Assembly: GCF_039537585.1 (NCBI RefSeq)
Contig: NZ_BAABAU010000003.1
Coordinates: 248,001 to 312,000 of the forward strand
Direction of reading: 5' to 3'
Source of the DNA: Frondihabitans peucedani
GTDB taxonomy: Bacteria; Actinomycetota; Actinomycetes; Actinomycetales; Microbacteriaceae
DNA: 64,000 nucleotides
This document shows positions 56,801 to 64,000 of the stretch, piece after piece. Every line of letters begins with the position of its first letter. The stretch's first letter is position 1. The notes under the pieces are model-generated. The model was not told the DNA's origin. It ran no database searches and saw only the letters and a program-made list of their open reading frames with translations. The position numbers and the translations under genes are program-made.

Positions 56801-57206
56801 GGCCGCGATCGTCGCGGCGTGCCTCGCTCTCGTCATCCTGTCGGCCGCTGCCGCCGGCCTGGCTCGCAGCCGACGCGACGAGGCGGCGGTCCTCCGCGCG
56901 CTCGGAGTCTCCCCCACCCGTCAGGGGGCCCTGCGCGCCTCGGAGCTCGGCGTCGCAGTGACTCTCGGGCTCCTCGGGGGTGTCGTCGTCGGGCTCGTCG
57001 TCGTCGGATCCGTCGGAGCCCGCTTCGGAGTGGCCGCGTCGCCGGGCGCGTCGGCTCTGCTGGTCTCGCCGCCGGTCTTCGATCCGCTCTCCTGGGCCCT
57101 CTTCGGAGCCGCGACCACAGCGGCCGTCCTGGTCGTCCTGGCCGTCGCAGCCCGCGGGACCGCCCGACGAGCGGCCACGGCTCTCGTGAGAGGGCGTGAC
57201 CGATGA
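53898..57206 (+). CDS. FtsX-family ABC permease with Gly/Ala-rich N-terminus
   Basis: Up to 1102 residues. Residues about 25-70 are Gly/Ala/Arg repeats; a membrane helix follows (LLAALAGVLVVVAASLIVL). A large extracellular region and two FtsX-like groups of four membrane segments (about 355-500; 975-1095, ending VLVVLAVAARGTARR) complete it. The start is uncertain: GTG at 53898, or a rare ATT at 53943 behind AGGGGGGC. The next gene's ATG overlaps its stop (ATGA at 57203). It should pair with the second permease and an ATPase. Confidence 0.85.
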   Translation: MVRAAGPRVSARGAIISSDAQRRRTGGRALAGGGAGARGTGGAGAGGGNGARGAGAGAGAGGAARGSLGLGTGTLLRRRARRQRGLLAALAGVLVVVAASLIVLSGLAGASTDAGAAGFLEAQPPVARALQVVETASGSASVEARGRARLTSLFPAGTVEVSSAGRAAPAQLLSGGAAPQAAEPKGTSAADEVVVAALSTHRGLRLVSGDWPSAAPGGASPTPAAVQEQAARELGLRIGDTLRIGTTSSPVTVRMVGTWSADEPAGARWFGDPLTASGRDGTAAGPFLVTPASLDHLADTLDVDHSWTIEVLPRGVDRAHLQAVQQAAARVDAALPDARITSREATTTSGRLSDTLDALSAAEAVTAALVDVALALVAALGLVATLQLAALLAASRTPESDLLRARGASTAQLVAATTVETAVLALPAAVMGVGGAAVALRLVDPASVPSAGFALLVAGVVVGGATVVSAVVALVAGRASIVGRRAGIASLTLAALAAVVLAALATWRVVLYGSPLIDGIHADPLAALSPVLLLLAGGLVAAVATRPLSALAARRSARRKGWRSAWVARQLSRRHSAFVAPILALALVSAAGGFASAFAATAASVDEQAGSIVLGADARVHSGVSGSVTPGSTAVTAPPIAGLSGVGHVVTALDDTAALGGSTVSVVALPETAFPTSIAALLAGDEPVGVRLPAGTRQLSLRASTDSPTTIEGSSSGATVSLVAWLSDAQGATIAVPLRTGDGASGGAVTSGTDLTLGGSASLHAVLPAGAGAWRLVAVEPTFRVADGSKRSVLRVSGLRASSDVGDGAARGVSLAGSVEARLDSDAPPRRLAVGSRAAALGDADAPLRVVVSNGAADALGLRRGSRIDAVLASTAQSTPAVVAGVVDRIPGSGSREALAVDLVALTQQAVLDGTAVPQADDVWVTTARPDALPGLAARASDHSVEVTTRASASTAAVVDAASSALWSAAIVAACLALVILSAAAAGLARSRRDEAAVLRALGVSPTRQGALRASELGVAVTLGLLGGVVVGLVVVGSVGARFGVAASPGASALLVSPPVFDPLSWALFGAATTAAVLVVLAVAARGTARRAATALVRGRDR

Positions 57207-59968
57207 ACTCACCGAAGCCCGGCCGACGCGCACCCCGGGGGCGCAGGATCAGCGGCGCCGCCCTCGCCCTCCGCACTCTCCGCGCCCACGTCTCCTCGGC
57301 CCTCGGCATCGCGCTCCTGAGCCTCCTCCTCGCCGCTGCCGGCATCGTCACGCCGCAGGTGACCTCGGCGCTGCTCGCAGCAGGCCTCGACTACGACGTG
57401 ACGCGGGCCACCGCGGTCGAGCGCGACCTCACGACGACATTCCCCGGGGGTCCGGCCGTCGGGACGGCGCCGACGGCGGGAGACGCCGGCACGAGCTCGG
57501 GCCGGAGACTCGATGCTGCCGACGAAGAGGTCTGGGGCGCCTTCGACAGCGAGCTCGCCTCCGTCCGGGCATCGCTGCCGAGTCCGCTCCGCCGGGCCAC
57601 GGGCCCGGCCGAGTACGCCGCGACGACCTCCTCGATGGACCTCGTCCAGTTTCCCGGAGGACTCCTCGGGAGCGCGCTCTCGCTCACGTCCGGCCCGGGT
57701 TTCGCGAGCCGCGTCCGGATCGTGCAGGGGTCCGCCCCCACCGCGGTGACCGTTCCCGGCGACACGATCCCCCTGATGCTCACGAGGAGCTCGGCCGACG
57801 TCCTCCGGTGGAGGGTCGGTGCCGTGCACGAGATGACGACGTCCGACGGCGGAACCGCCCGCGCGAGACTGACCGGCATCTTCGTGCCGCGTGATCGGTC
57901 CGACGACTTCTGGGGGCACTCCTTCGGCGTGCTCTCCGTGACCTACCGGGCGGCCTCGAAGGGGCCGCCGACACCTGTGGCCACCGGAGTCGTCGCGGGC
58001 GCGGGCTATCCCGCGCTCCAGGCGCTGCCGCAGGCGGGCTACCAGGGCGATCTCCAGACCCAGGCGTGGTTCCCGATCCGGTCGAGCGGGCTCGATCCTG
58101 CGAATGCGGCCACGATCGCGACCCAGGTGCGTCGCTTCTCGTCGGTGCGTCACTCCGTGCCGTCGGCGGGAGACGCCCCGCTCCCCTTCTCCACGCGGCT
58201 CCCCGACGTCGTCGCCGACGCCCAGGCGCGCCTCGCCACGGCCTCGTCGCTCTCCGACTCCGTGCTCGCGGGTCCCCTCGGCGCGGCGCTCGCCCTCGAG
58301 ATCCTGCTCGCCCGCCTCGTCGTGACCAGGGCGCGCTCGGCGCTCGAGCTGATCGGCGCGCGCGGTGCCGGCCCGGGCTGGCTGCGCCTCCGCGTGATGC
58401 TCTTCGCCAGCGTCGCAGCGGTGCCGGGGGCGATCGTCGGCGGTCTCCTCGGCAGCGTCGCGGCGCGGTTCGTCGCCGGCTCCGGTCCCTCCGAATCGCT
58501 CTTCGCAGCCGTGGTGCTCGCGGTCGCCCTGCTGCCCGTCGTGGTCTTCGGCCTGTCCCTGCCCCGGCTCGTCCGGCGGGAAGGGCGCGTCCCCCTACGA
58601 TCGCTCGTCGAAGCGGGCACCGTGCTCCTGACGGTCGTCTCCGCTCTCGTGGTCGCTCGGCGCGGCATCGGCGAGGCACCTCCGGGCGCGGGGCTCGACC
58701 CCGTCCCCGCGGCGCTCCCCGTCCTCCTGGGGCTCACCGGCTGCATCGTCGCGCTCCGACTGCTCGGACCCCTCCTCGACGCCGCCCGCGCTCGCGCCAA
58801 GCGGCGACGCGGCCCGTCACTCGCGACCGGCCTGGCTCTGGCCCGACGCAACCGGACGGGCACGGCGGCGCCGCTGTTCGCCGCGACGATCGGCATCGCG
58901 GTCGCGCTCTTCTGCAGCGTCCTCGGCTCGACGCTCTCCCACGGTCTCGACGAGGCGGCCCACGCGCGGGTGGGCGCCGACGTCTCCGCGGTGACGAGCC
59001 CCCTCGACTTCACGACGGAGATCCCCTTCGACACGGTGCCGGGTGAAGCGCACACGGCCTTCGTGAGCGACACGGCGCAGGTGCAGATCAAGGCCGGGAC
59101 GGCCACCGTCCTCGCCACGGCGGTCGTCGTCGATCCTGCGTCGCTCCGTCGCGTCCAGGCCGGGGTGCCCGGCGCCGTCCCGCTCCCCGCGGCGCTCGGC
59201 CGCTCGGCCGCCCGCGGCACGCCCGTCGTCCTCTCGGGAGACCTCGCCGACCGTCTCGCTCAGACGGGCGGCACGATCGAGGGGCAGCGGCTCGAGCCGG
59301 TCGAGGTGTCGCGGGCTCCGCTCGGGCTCCTCCCCGACACCGACCTCTGGCTCGTCGTCTCCGAGTCCCGGGCGTCGTCGCTCGGGGTCGACAACGACGC
59401 CCCCGACCGCACCCTCCTCCGCCTCGACCAGGGCGCCGACTCCCGGGCCGCAGCCGCGGGCGTCCGCCGTCTGCTCGGCGGCGGGATCGCGGTCAGCACT
59501 GTCGACCAGGTCGAGGCGGAGCTCTCCGAGAACCCGCTCGTCCCGGGACTTCAGCGGATCGCCGTCGAGGCCGCCGTCCTCGCCGCGTCGTTCGGACTCC
59601 TGTCGCTGCTGGCGGCCACCGTCCTCGAGACCGCCGAGAGACGGCGCAGGATCGACCTCCTCACCCTCCTCGGCATGTCGCGCAGCCAGCGGCGTCGCCT
59701 GGTCCTCGCGGAGACGGCACCTCTCGGCGCGACGGCCCTCGCCGCCGGCTGCGTCGTAGCGGCCCTGATGGTCGCGCTCGTGCTGCCCTCAGCCGACCTG
59801 AGGTCGTTCACGGGGGCCCAGGCCCGGCCCGCGATCCACCTCGATCCCGTGATCCTGCCCCTGCTCGTGCTCGCCGGGCTCGCCGCCACCGCGGCCGTCT
59901 CGGCCGTCGCCGTCGCCCTCTCCCGTCCCCTCGCCCCAGGATCCCACCGCCCGGAAGGCTCAGAATGA
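57203..59968 (+). CDS. FtsX-family ABC permease
   Basis: 921 residues. One N-terminal helix (LGIALLSLLLAAAGIV) precedes a large extracellular region, a central FtsX core (about 350-530), a second extracellular domain and a C-terminal four-helix core (about 780-905) with RRRIDLLTLLGMSRSQRRRLVL, a typical FtsX cytosolic loop. It overlaps genes on both sides as ATGA. This two-permease, two-ATPase layout suggests a heteromeric exporter or lipoprotein/peptide releasing system of MacB/LolCDE type; the substrate is unknown. Confidence 0.88.
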   Translation: MNSPKPGRRAPRGRRISGAALALRTLRAHVSSALGIALLSLLLAAAGIVTPQVTSALLAAGLDYDVTRATAVERDLTTTFPGGPAVGTAPTAGDAGTSSGRRLDAADEEVWGAFDSELASVRASLPSPLRRATGPAEYAATTSSMDLVQFPGGLLGSALSLTSGPGFASRVRIVQGSAPTAVTVPGDTIPLMLTRSSADVLRWRVGAVHEMTTSDGGTARARLTGIFVPRDRSDDFWGHSFGVLSVTYRAASKGPPTPVATGVVAGAGYPALQALPQAGYQGDLQTQAWFPIRSSGLDPANAATIATQVRRFSSVRHSVPSAGDAPLPFSTRLPDVVADAQARLATASSLSDSVLAGPLGAALALEILLARLVVTRARSALELIGARGAGPGWLRLRVMLFASVAAVPGAIVGGLLGSVAARFVAGSGPSESLFAAVVLAVALLPVVVFGLSLPRLVRREGRVPLRSLVEAGTVLLTVVSALVVARRGIGEAPPGAGLDPVPAALPVLLGLTGCIVALRLLGPLLDAARARAKRRRGPSLATGLALARRNRTGTAAPLFAATIGIAVALFCSVLGSTLSHGLDEAAHARVGADVSAVTSPLDFTTEIPFDTVPGEAHTAFVSDTAQVQIKAGTATVLATAVVVDPASLRRVQAGVPGAVPLPAALGRSAARGTPVVLSGDLADRLAQTGGTIEGQRLEPVEVSRAPLGLLPDTDLWLVVSESRASSLGVDNDAPDRTLLRLDQGADSRAAAAGVRRLLGGGIAVSTVDQVEAELSENPLVPGLQRIAVEAAVLAASFGLLSLLAATVLETAERRRRIDLLTLLGMSRSQRRRLVLAETAPLGATALAAGCVVAALMVALVLPSADLRSFTGAQARPAIHLDPVILPLLVLAGLAATAAVSAVAVALSRPLAPGSHRPEGSE

Positions 59969-60969
59969 CCACAGGCACAGCGAGACCGCCGCTCGGCGTC
60001 CGCCCGGAACCCGACATCCTCTGCTCCGACCTCGTGCGGATCTACCGGTCGCGCGACGTCGAGGTCCAGGCGCTGCAGGGCCTCGACCTGCGGGTGGAGC
60101 GCGGCGAGATGGTGGCGCTGGTCGGCGCCTCGGGGAGCGGCAAGTCCACGCTCCTCGGGATCCTCTCGGGGCTCGACGAGCCGAGCGCGGGGCGGGCCGT
60201 GGTGGCCGGGCAGGATCTCGCCGGCTTGACCGTCCGGCAGCGCACGGCCTTCCACCGCAGCCGCGTCGGCTTCGTCTGGCAGCAGACGGCGCGCAACCTG
60301 CTGCCGTTCCTCACCGCGGCACAGAACGTCGCGGCCGTGCTCGCCGTCTCCGGGGGCTCTCGCCGCCGCGACGGCGCCAGCCGCGTCGGCACCGGCCGCG
60401 CGGACCGCGTCGCCGAGGTGCTCGAGCTCGTCGGCGTTCCGGAGCTCCGCGACCGCTTCCCGTCCGAGCTCTCCGGCGGTCAACAGCAGCGCGTGGCCCT
60501 GGCGGTGGCGATGGCGAACCGGCCGACCGTCCTCCTCGCCGACGAGCCGACCGGCGCTCTCGACGAGGAGACGAGCGGGGAGGTGCTGGAGGCGATGGAG
60601 CGGGTCAACCGCCAGAGCGGCGTCACGACGCTGATCGTGACCCACGACGCCTCCGTCGCCGAGCACGTCGAGCGCACGATCCAGATCCGCGACGGGCGCA
60701 CGTCGACCGAGGTGGTCCGGTCCCGGTCGGGAGAAGACGGCGCCGTGACCGCCGAGGAGTACTCGGTGATCGACCGGGTGGGCCGGCTCCAGCTCCCGCA
60801 GGCGTTCCAGGAGTCGCTCGGCCTCCACGACCGCGTGCGGCTCTCGCTGCAGTCCGACCACGTGGCCGTGCGGCCGGCGCAGCAGGCGGACGACGCCGAC
60901 TCGCAGGACCGGGAGGCCGAGCGGGCGCCGAGGCACGCGGGCGGGGCCGGAGAGGGGGGCCGGGCATGA
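59965..60969 (+). CDS. ABC transporter ATP-binding protein (MacB/LolD type) with C-terminal extension
   Basis: 334 residues. Walker A is VGASGSGKST, the signature ELSGGQQQRVALA, and Walker B PTVLLADEPTGALDEET. Residues about 240-334 are an added tail: a VTAEEYSVIDRVGRLQLPQAF segment, as in other actinobacterial ATPases of this class, then a charged disordered end. The ATGA overlaps at both ends make it part of the four-gene operon. Confidence 0.94.
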   Translation: MTTGTARPPLGVRPEPDILCSDLVRIYRSRDVEVQALQGLDLRVERGEMVALVGASGSGKSTLLGILSGLDEPSAGRAVVAGQDLAGLTVRQRTAFHRSRVGFVWQQTARNLLPFLTAAQNVAAVLAVSGGSRRRDGASRVGTGRADRVAEVLELVGVPELRDRFPSELSGGQQQRVALAVAMANRPTVLLADEPTGALDEETSGEVLEAMERVNRQSGVTTLIVTHDASVAEHVERTIQIRDGRTSTEVVRSRSGEDGAVTAEEYSVIDRVGRLQLPQAFQESLGLHDRVRLSLQSDHVAVRPAQQADDADSQDREAERAPRHAGGAGEGGRA

Positions 60970-61637
60970 GCGGCCCGATCCTGCGCGCTGTCGGACTCGG
61001 ACGCGACTTCGTCTCGGCGGGCGAGACGGTCCGTGTCCTGGACGACGTGTCTCTGGAGGTCGCACCGGGCGAGCTCGTCGTCGTCCGCGGCCAGTCGGGC
61101 TCGGGCAAGTCGACTCTGCTCAACCTCCTCTCGGGGCTCGACCGCCCCACGCGCGGGGAGGTGCTCCTCGGCGACGAGCGCCTCGACCTCGCCGGCCCCG
61201 AGCGCCTCGCCGACCTGCGGCGCGACCGGCTCGGCATCGTCTTCCAGGCGTTCGGGCTCCTGTCGGTGCTGACCGCCGCCGAGAACGTGGAACTCCCGCT
61301 CAGGATCTCCCGCACCTCCGGAAGGCGGCGCGATGCCCGGGTCGCGGAGGTGCTCGACCTCGTCGGGCTCTCCGAGCATGCGGCGCAGCGCCCCGAGGAG
61401 CTGTCGGGCGGTCAGCAGCAGCGGGTCGGGATCGCCCGCGCCATCGCCGGGCGCCCCGAGGTCCTCATCGCCGACGAGCCGACGGCCCAGCTCGACAGCG
61501 TCACGGGCGCGGCGATCCTGGAGCTGCTCGTCTCGATGGTCGAGACCGACGGGATGGCGGCGGTCGTCGCGACCCACGACGAGTCGCTCGCCGCTCGGGC
61601 CGACCGGGTGGTGACGCTCCGGGCACGCCGGGTCTGA
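60966..61637 (+). CDS. ABC transporter ATP-binding protein (MacB/LolD type)
   Basis: 223 residues, a minimal ATPase. Walker A is VRGQSGSGKSTLL, the signature ELSGGQQQRVGIARA, and Walker B VLIADEPTAQLD. It is the last gene of the FtsX-FtsX-ATPase-ATPase operon, coupled by ATGA. The second ATPase could replace or pair with the first, giving an asymmetric ATPase dimer. Confidence 0.94.
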   Translation: MSGPILRAVGLGRDFVSAGETVRVLDDVSLEVAPGELVVVRGQSGSGKSTLLNLLSGLDRPTRGEVLLGDERLDLAGPERLADLRRDRLGIVFQAFGLLSVLTAAENVELPLRISRTSGRRRDARVAEVLDLVGLSEHAAQRPEELSGGQQQRVGIARAIAGRPEVLIADEPTAQLDSVTGAAILELLVSMVETDGMAAVVATHDESLAARADRVVTLRARRV

Positions 61638-61706
61638 CCCGGTCGCAGGCGTCCGTCGCGAAGGCTGTTGCGAGCTCCGGGCCCGGGCATACGACCCGCA
61701 CCCGGT

Positions 61707-62192
61707 TCACGACCGGGCGAGCAGCTCCTGCGCCCGCGCAGCGAACTCCGACTCGACGATCACCTGGTAGTTCGACGCGAGCACCTGGTTCGTCGACGTG
61801 AAGTCGCGGCGCCTCCGGGTGATGCCGTAGCTCGCGACCCCGTAGAGCATGCCGAACCCGGCTCCGATCACCGCGGCCGCGACGATCAGGCCGAAGCCCG
61901 ACGATCCGTCGCCGAAGAGCGTCACGACGATGCCGAGGAACACCCCGAGCCACAGCCCGCTCACGGCGCCGGCCAGCGCGACGCGCCCGTAGCTGAGCGC
62001 GCCCGTCACCCTCTCGACGGTCTTGAGGTCGTTGCCCACGATCGACACGCGGGCGACCGGGAAGTCGCCCTGGGCGAGCTTCGCGACGACGGCCTGGGCC
62101 TCCGGGTAGGTCTCGTAGGTGCCGAGCACGTCGCCCCTCGGCAGGGTCGGATACTGCGGACCCCGCCGGCCGAGAGGCGTCTGGCTGCTCAT
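61707..62192 (-). CDS. General-stress-protein-17M-like membrane protein
   Basis: 161 residues. The N-terminal half has GTYETYPEAQAVVAKLAQGDFPVARVSIVG, the alpha/beta domain of general stress protein 17M. A Gly-rich double membrane segment follows (VSGLWLGVFLGIVVTLFG; GLIVAAAVIGAGFGMLYG). Homologue of Rv1234, whose role is unknown. TTTAAT lies six bases before the ATG on the minus strand. It is divergent from the CBS-protein gene. Confidence 0.88.
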   Translation of the reverse strand: MSSQTPLGRRGPQYPTLPRGDVLGTYETYPEAQAVVAKLAQGDFPVARVSIVGNDLKTVERVTGALSYGRVALAGAVSGLWLGVFLGIVVTLFGDGSSGFGLIVAAAVIGAGFGMLYGVASYGITRRRRDFTSTNQVLASNYQVIVESEFAARAQELLARS

Positions 62193-62228
62193 TCGGACAT
62201 TAAACACGGTGGGCTCAGCGCGACAGGC

Positions 62229-62234
62229 TAAATT
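62229..62234 (+). promoter_or_regulatory. -10 box for the PRC/MgtE-N/CBS gene
   Basis: TAAATT, six bases before the GTG at 62241; a close match to TATAAT and a clear example of the leaderless pattern. Confidence 0.55.
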
Positions 62235-62240
62235 GGGTCC

Positions 62241-63560
62241 GTGAGCGCCACGAGAGTCTTCGTCGCCCGTCTGGCCGGGTGCTCCGTTTTCGACCCCGCG
62301 GGCGATCGCGTCGGCAAGGTCCGCGATGTCCTGATCGTCTACCGCTCGACCGAGTCCCCGCGCGTCGTCGGCTTCGTCGTCGAGGTCCCGGGCAAACGGC
62401 GCGTCTTCGTCAGCATCGGCCGCGTGACCAGCATCGGCTCGGGTCAGATCATCACCACAGGCACCGTCACGCTCCGCCGGTTCGAGCAGCGCGGCGGCGA
62501 GGTCCGCGTCATCGCCGAGCTCCTCGGGCGGCGCGTGCGCCTGCGTCACGACAACTCCGCCGCCACGATCGAGGACGTCGCGATCGACGAGGTCGGCGAG
62601 GGCGACTGGGAGGTCTCGCAGGTCTTCGTCAGGAAGCCGAAGACGAGCCCGTCGCCGTTCGGCAAGGGCGCGACGGTGTTCGCCGCCTGGAGCGACGTCC
62701 GCGAGGAGGACGCCGACGGCGAGGCCCAGAGCGCCGAGCACGTCATCGCGGCATACGCCGACCTCCTGCCCGCCGACCTCGCGAACACCCTCCTCGACCT
62801 CTCGGAGGAGCGCCGCTTCGAGGTCGCCGGCGAGCTGTCCGACGGCCGTCTCGCCGACGTGCTCGAGGAGATGCCCGAAGACGAGCAGGTCCACATCCTG
62901 AACCGGCTCGAGGACAGCCGCGCAGCCGACGTCCTCGACCAGATGCAGCCCGACGACGCAGCCGACCTCATCGCGCAGCTCTCCGACGAGCGCGGCGAGG
63001 CCCTGCTCGAGCTCATGGAGCCCGAAGAGGCCGAAGACGTCCGGATGCTCCTGAGCTACGACTCCGACACCGCCGGCGGTCTCATGACCACCGAGCCCGT
63101 GATCGTGTCCGGCGACGCGACCGTCGCCGAGGGCCTGGCGATGATCCGCCGCCACGAGATCGCGCCTGCGCTCGGGGCCGCGGTCTGCGTCGTCCTGCCG
63201 CCCTACGAGCCGCCGACCGGCCGCTTCCTCGGCATGGTGCACTTCCAGCGGATGCTCCGGTATCCGCCGAACGAGCGGCTCGGCACGCTGATCGATCAGC
63301 AGCTCGAGCCGGTCAACGTCGGCGCCTCGGCGCTCGAGGTCACCCGGGTCATGGCGAGGTACAACCTCGTCTCCGTCCCCGTGGTCGACGACAACCACCG
63401 ACTTGTCGGGGTGGTGACAATCGACGACGTCCTCGACCATGTGCTCCCCGACGACTGGCGCAGCCAGGATCCCGAGGGGCCCCTCGGCAGAACCCGGCCC
63501 CGGCTCAGAAGAACCCCCGTGACAAGCACCGGAAGGAGGACGACCAATGGCACGCGATAG
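62241..63560 (+). CDS. Soluble PRC-barrel, MgtE-N and CBS domain protein
   Basis: 439 residues, homologue of Rv1232c. A PRC-barrel-like N-terminus (about 1-160, GDRVGKVRDVLIVY) is followed by an MgtE intracellular domain (about 165-280, LPADLANTLLDLSEERRFEVAGEL) and a CBS pair (about 285-410, GGLMTTEPVIVSGDATVAE and RYNLVSVPVVDDNHRLVGVV). There is no membrane segment, so it cannot transport magnesium itself; it may sense Mg2+ or nucleotides. It overlaps the DUF1003 gene by 14 bases. Confidence 0.92.
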   Translation: MSATRVFVARLAGCSVFDPAGDRVGKVRDVLIVYRSTESPRVVGFVVEVPGKRRVFVSIGRVTSIGSGQIITTGTVTLRRFEQRGGEVRVIAELLGRRVRLRHDNSAATIEDVAIDEVGEGDWEVSQVFVRKPKTSPSPFGKGATVFAAWSDVREEDADGEAQSAEHVIAAYADLLPADLANTLLDLSEERRFEVAGELSDGRLADVLEEMPEDEQVHILNRLEDSRAADVLDQMQPDDAADLIAQLSDERGEALLELMEPEEAEDVRMLLSYDSDTAGGLMTTEPVIVSGDATVAEGLAMIRRHEIAPALGAAVCVVLPPYEPPTGRFLGMVHFQRMLRYPPNERLGTLIDQQLEPVNVGASALEVTRVMARYNLVSVPVVDDNHRLVGVVTIDDVLDHVLPDDWRSQDPEGPLGRTRPRLRRTPVTSTGRRTTNGTR

Positions 63561-64000
63561 CCGCAGCGACGTCCGTCTCGATTCACCCAAGGGCCTCCGC
63601 GTCCGCGTCCTCCCGGGCCGCGGCCGACAGAGTCGCGACAGCTTCGGGCGGGCCACCGAGGCCATCGCCCGCGGCATGGGCACCCCCTACTTCCTGATCG
63701 CGCTGACGCTGTTCTGTCTGCTCTGGATCTTCTGGAACACGTCTCTTCCGGCGTTCCTGCGCTTCGACTCGTCGGCGAACGGCTTCACGGCCCTGACGCT
63801 GGTGCTCTCCCTCCAGGCCTCGTACGCCGCGCCCCTGATCCTGCTCGCGCAGAACCGTCAGGACGACCGCGACCGCGTGCAGGTGGAGCAGGATCGCCAG
63901 CGCGCCGAGCGCAACCTCGCCGACACCGAGTACCTCGCCCGCGAGGTCGTGGCCCTGCGGCTCGCGATCAAGGACATGGCCTCGAAGGACTTCATCCGAG
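63547..64000 (+). CDS. DUF1003 family membrane protein (3' end outside window)
   Basis: About 151 residues are present and the frame is open at the window edge. AAGGAGGA (63533-63540) lies six bases before the ATG, the best ribosome site in the window. Two membrane segments (FLIALTLFCLLWIFWNTSLP; LTLVLSLQASYAAPLILLAQ) with DFIR near the end are typical of DUF1003. Its ATG is inside the end of the CBS-protein gene, so the two are coupled (homologue of Rv1231c). Confidence 0.93.
   Translation, partial: MARDSRSDVRLDSPKGLRVRVLPGRGRQSRDSFGRATEAIARGMGTPYFLIALTLFCLLWIFWNTSLPAFLRFDSSANGFTALTLVLSLQASYAAPLILLAQNRQDDRDRVQVEQDRQRAERNLADTEYLAREVVALRLAIKDMASKDFIR

Overview
The window is about 70% GC, almost fully coding on both strands, with tightly packed genes, frequent GTG and TTG starts, 1-4 base ATGA/GTGA overlaps and no spliced or mobile genes. 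Gene content (GatCAB, MnmA, LigA, AdnAB helicase-nuclease, UvrD2, DUF3039, DUF3107, UPF0182, S16-PDZ protease) and a gene order shared with Mycobacterium place it in the Actinobacteria. A teichoic-acid-like locus and the small-genome style suggest a Microbacteriaceae-type Micrococcales chromosome. No plasmid, phage, IS or CRISPR signature was seen.

Left part (1-16052): gatA (cut by the window edge), gatC, a DUF1023 alpha/beta hydrolase, ligA and mnmA on the minus strand; a divergent MFS transporter; tRNA-Leu(UAG); a DedA protein; an rdgB-rph-murI group divergent from nicotinate phosphoribosyltransferase; DUF3039; and an ABC ATPase/permease pair whose ATPase has a 395-residue low-complexity N-terminal tail.

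Cell-envelope part (16053-26346): a nucleotidyltransferase and a TagG/TagH-type exporter on the plus strand face a minus-strand group of two family 2 glycosyltransferases, a CDP-alcohol phosphotransferase and a TagB/TagF-like polymerase. Together these look like synthesis and export of a phosphodiester-linked wall glycopolymer. A membrane-anchored HtrA protease lies next to it.

Middle part (26509-29829): a PLP aminotransferase convergent with a Nit2-like amidase, a secreted GH18-like protein, and an initiator tRNA with clear promoter and terminator.

Right-centre (29847-49767): a conserved actinobacterial neighbourhood: UPF0182, S16-PDZ protease, DUF2342, orphan cyclodehydratase-like protein, UvrD2, NudC, a phosphotransferase-like protein that has lost its catalytic residues, AdnB, AdnA, DUF3107, a ferritin-like MiaE-type protein and a DEAD-box helicase. 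Three 122-base tandem palindromic repeats follow.

Right end (50238-64000): a PHP phosphoesterase, a membrane-anchored EEP-family hydrolase, an M24 aminopeptidase, a four-gene FtsX-FtsX-ATPase-ATPase exporter operon coupled by ATGA overlaps, a stress-protein-like membrane protein, a soluble PRC/MgtE-N/CBS protein and the start of a DUF1003 protein.

Two genome-scale signals run through everything: a TANNNT box 6-8 bases before many start codons (leaderless mRNAs), and a strongly over-represented octamer GCAGGATC that forces rare codons in genes.
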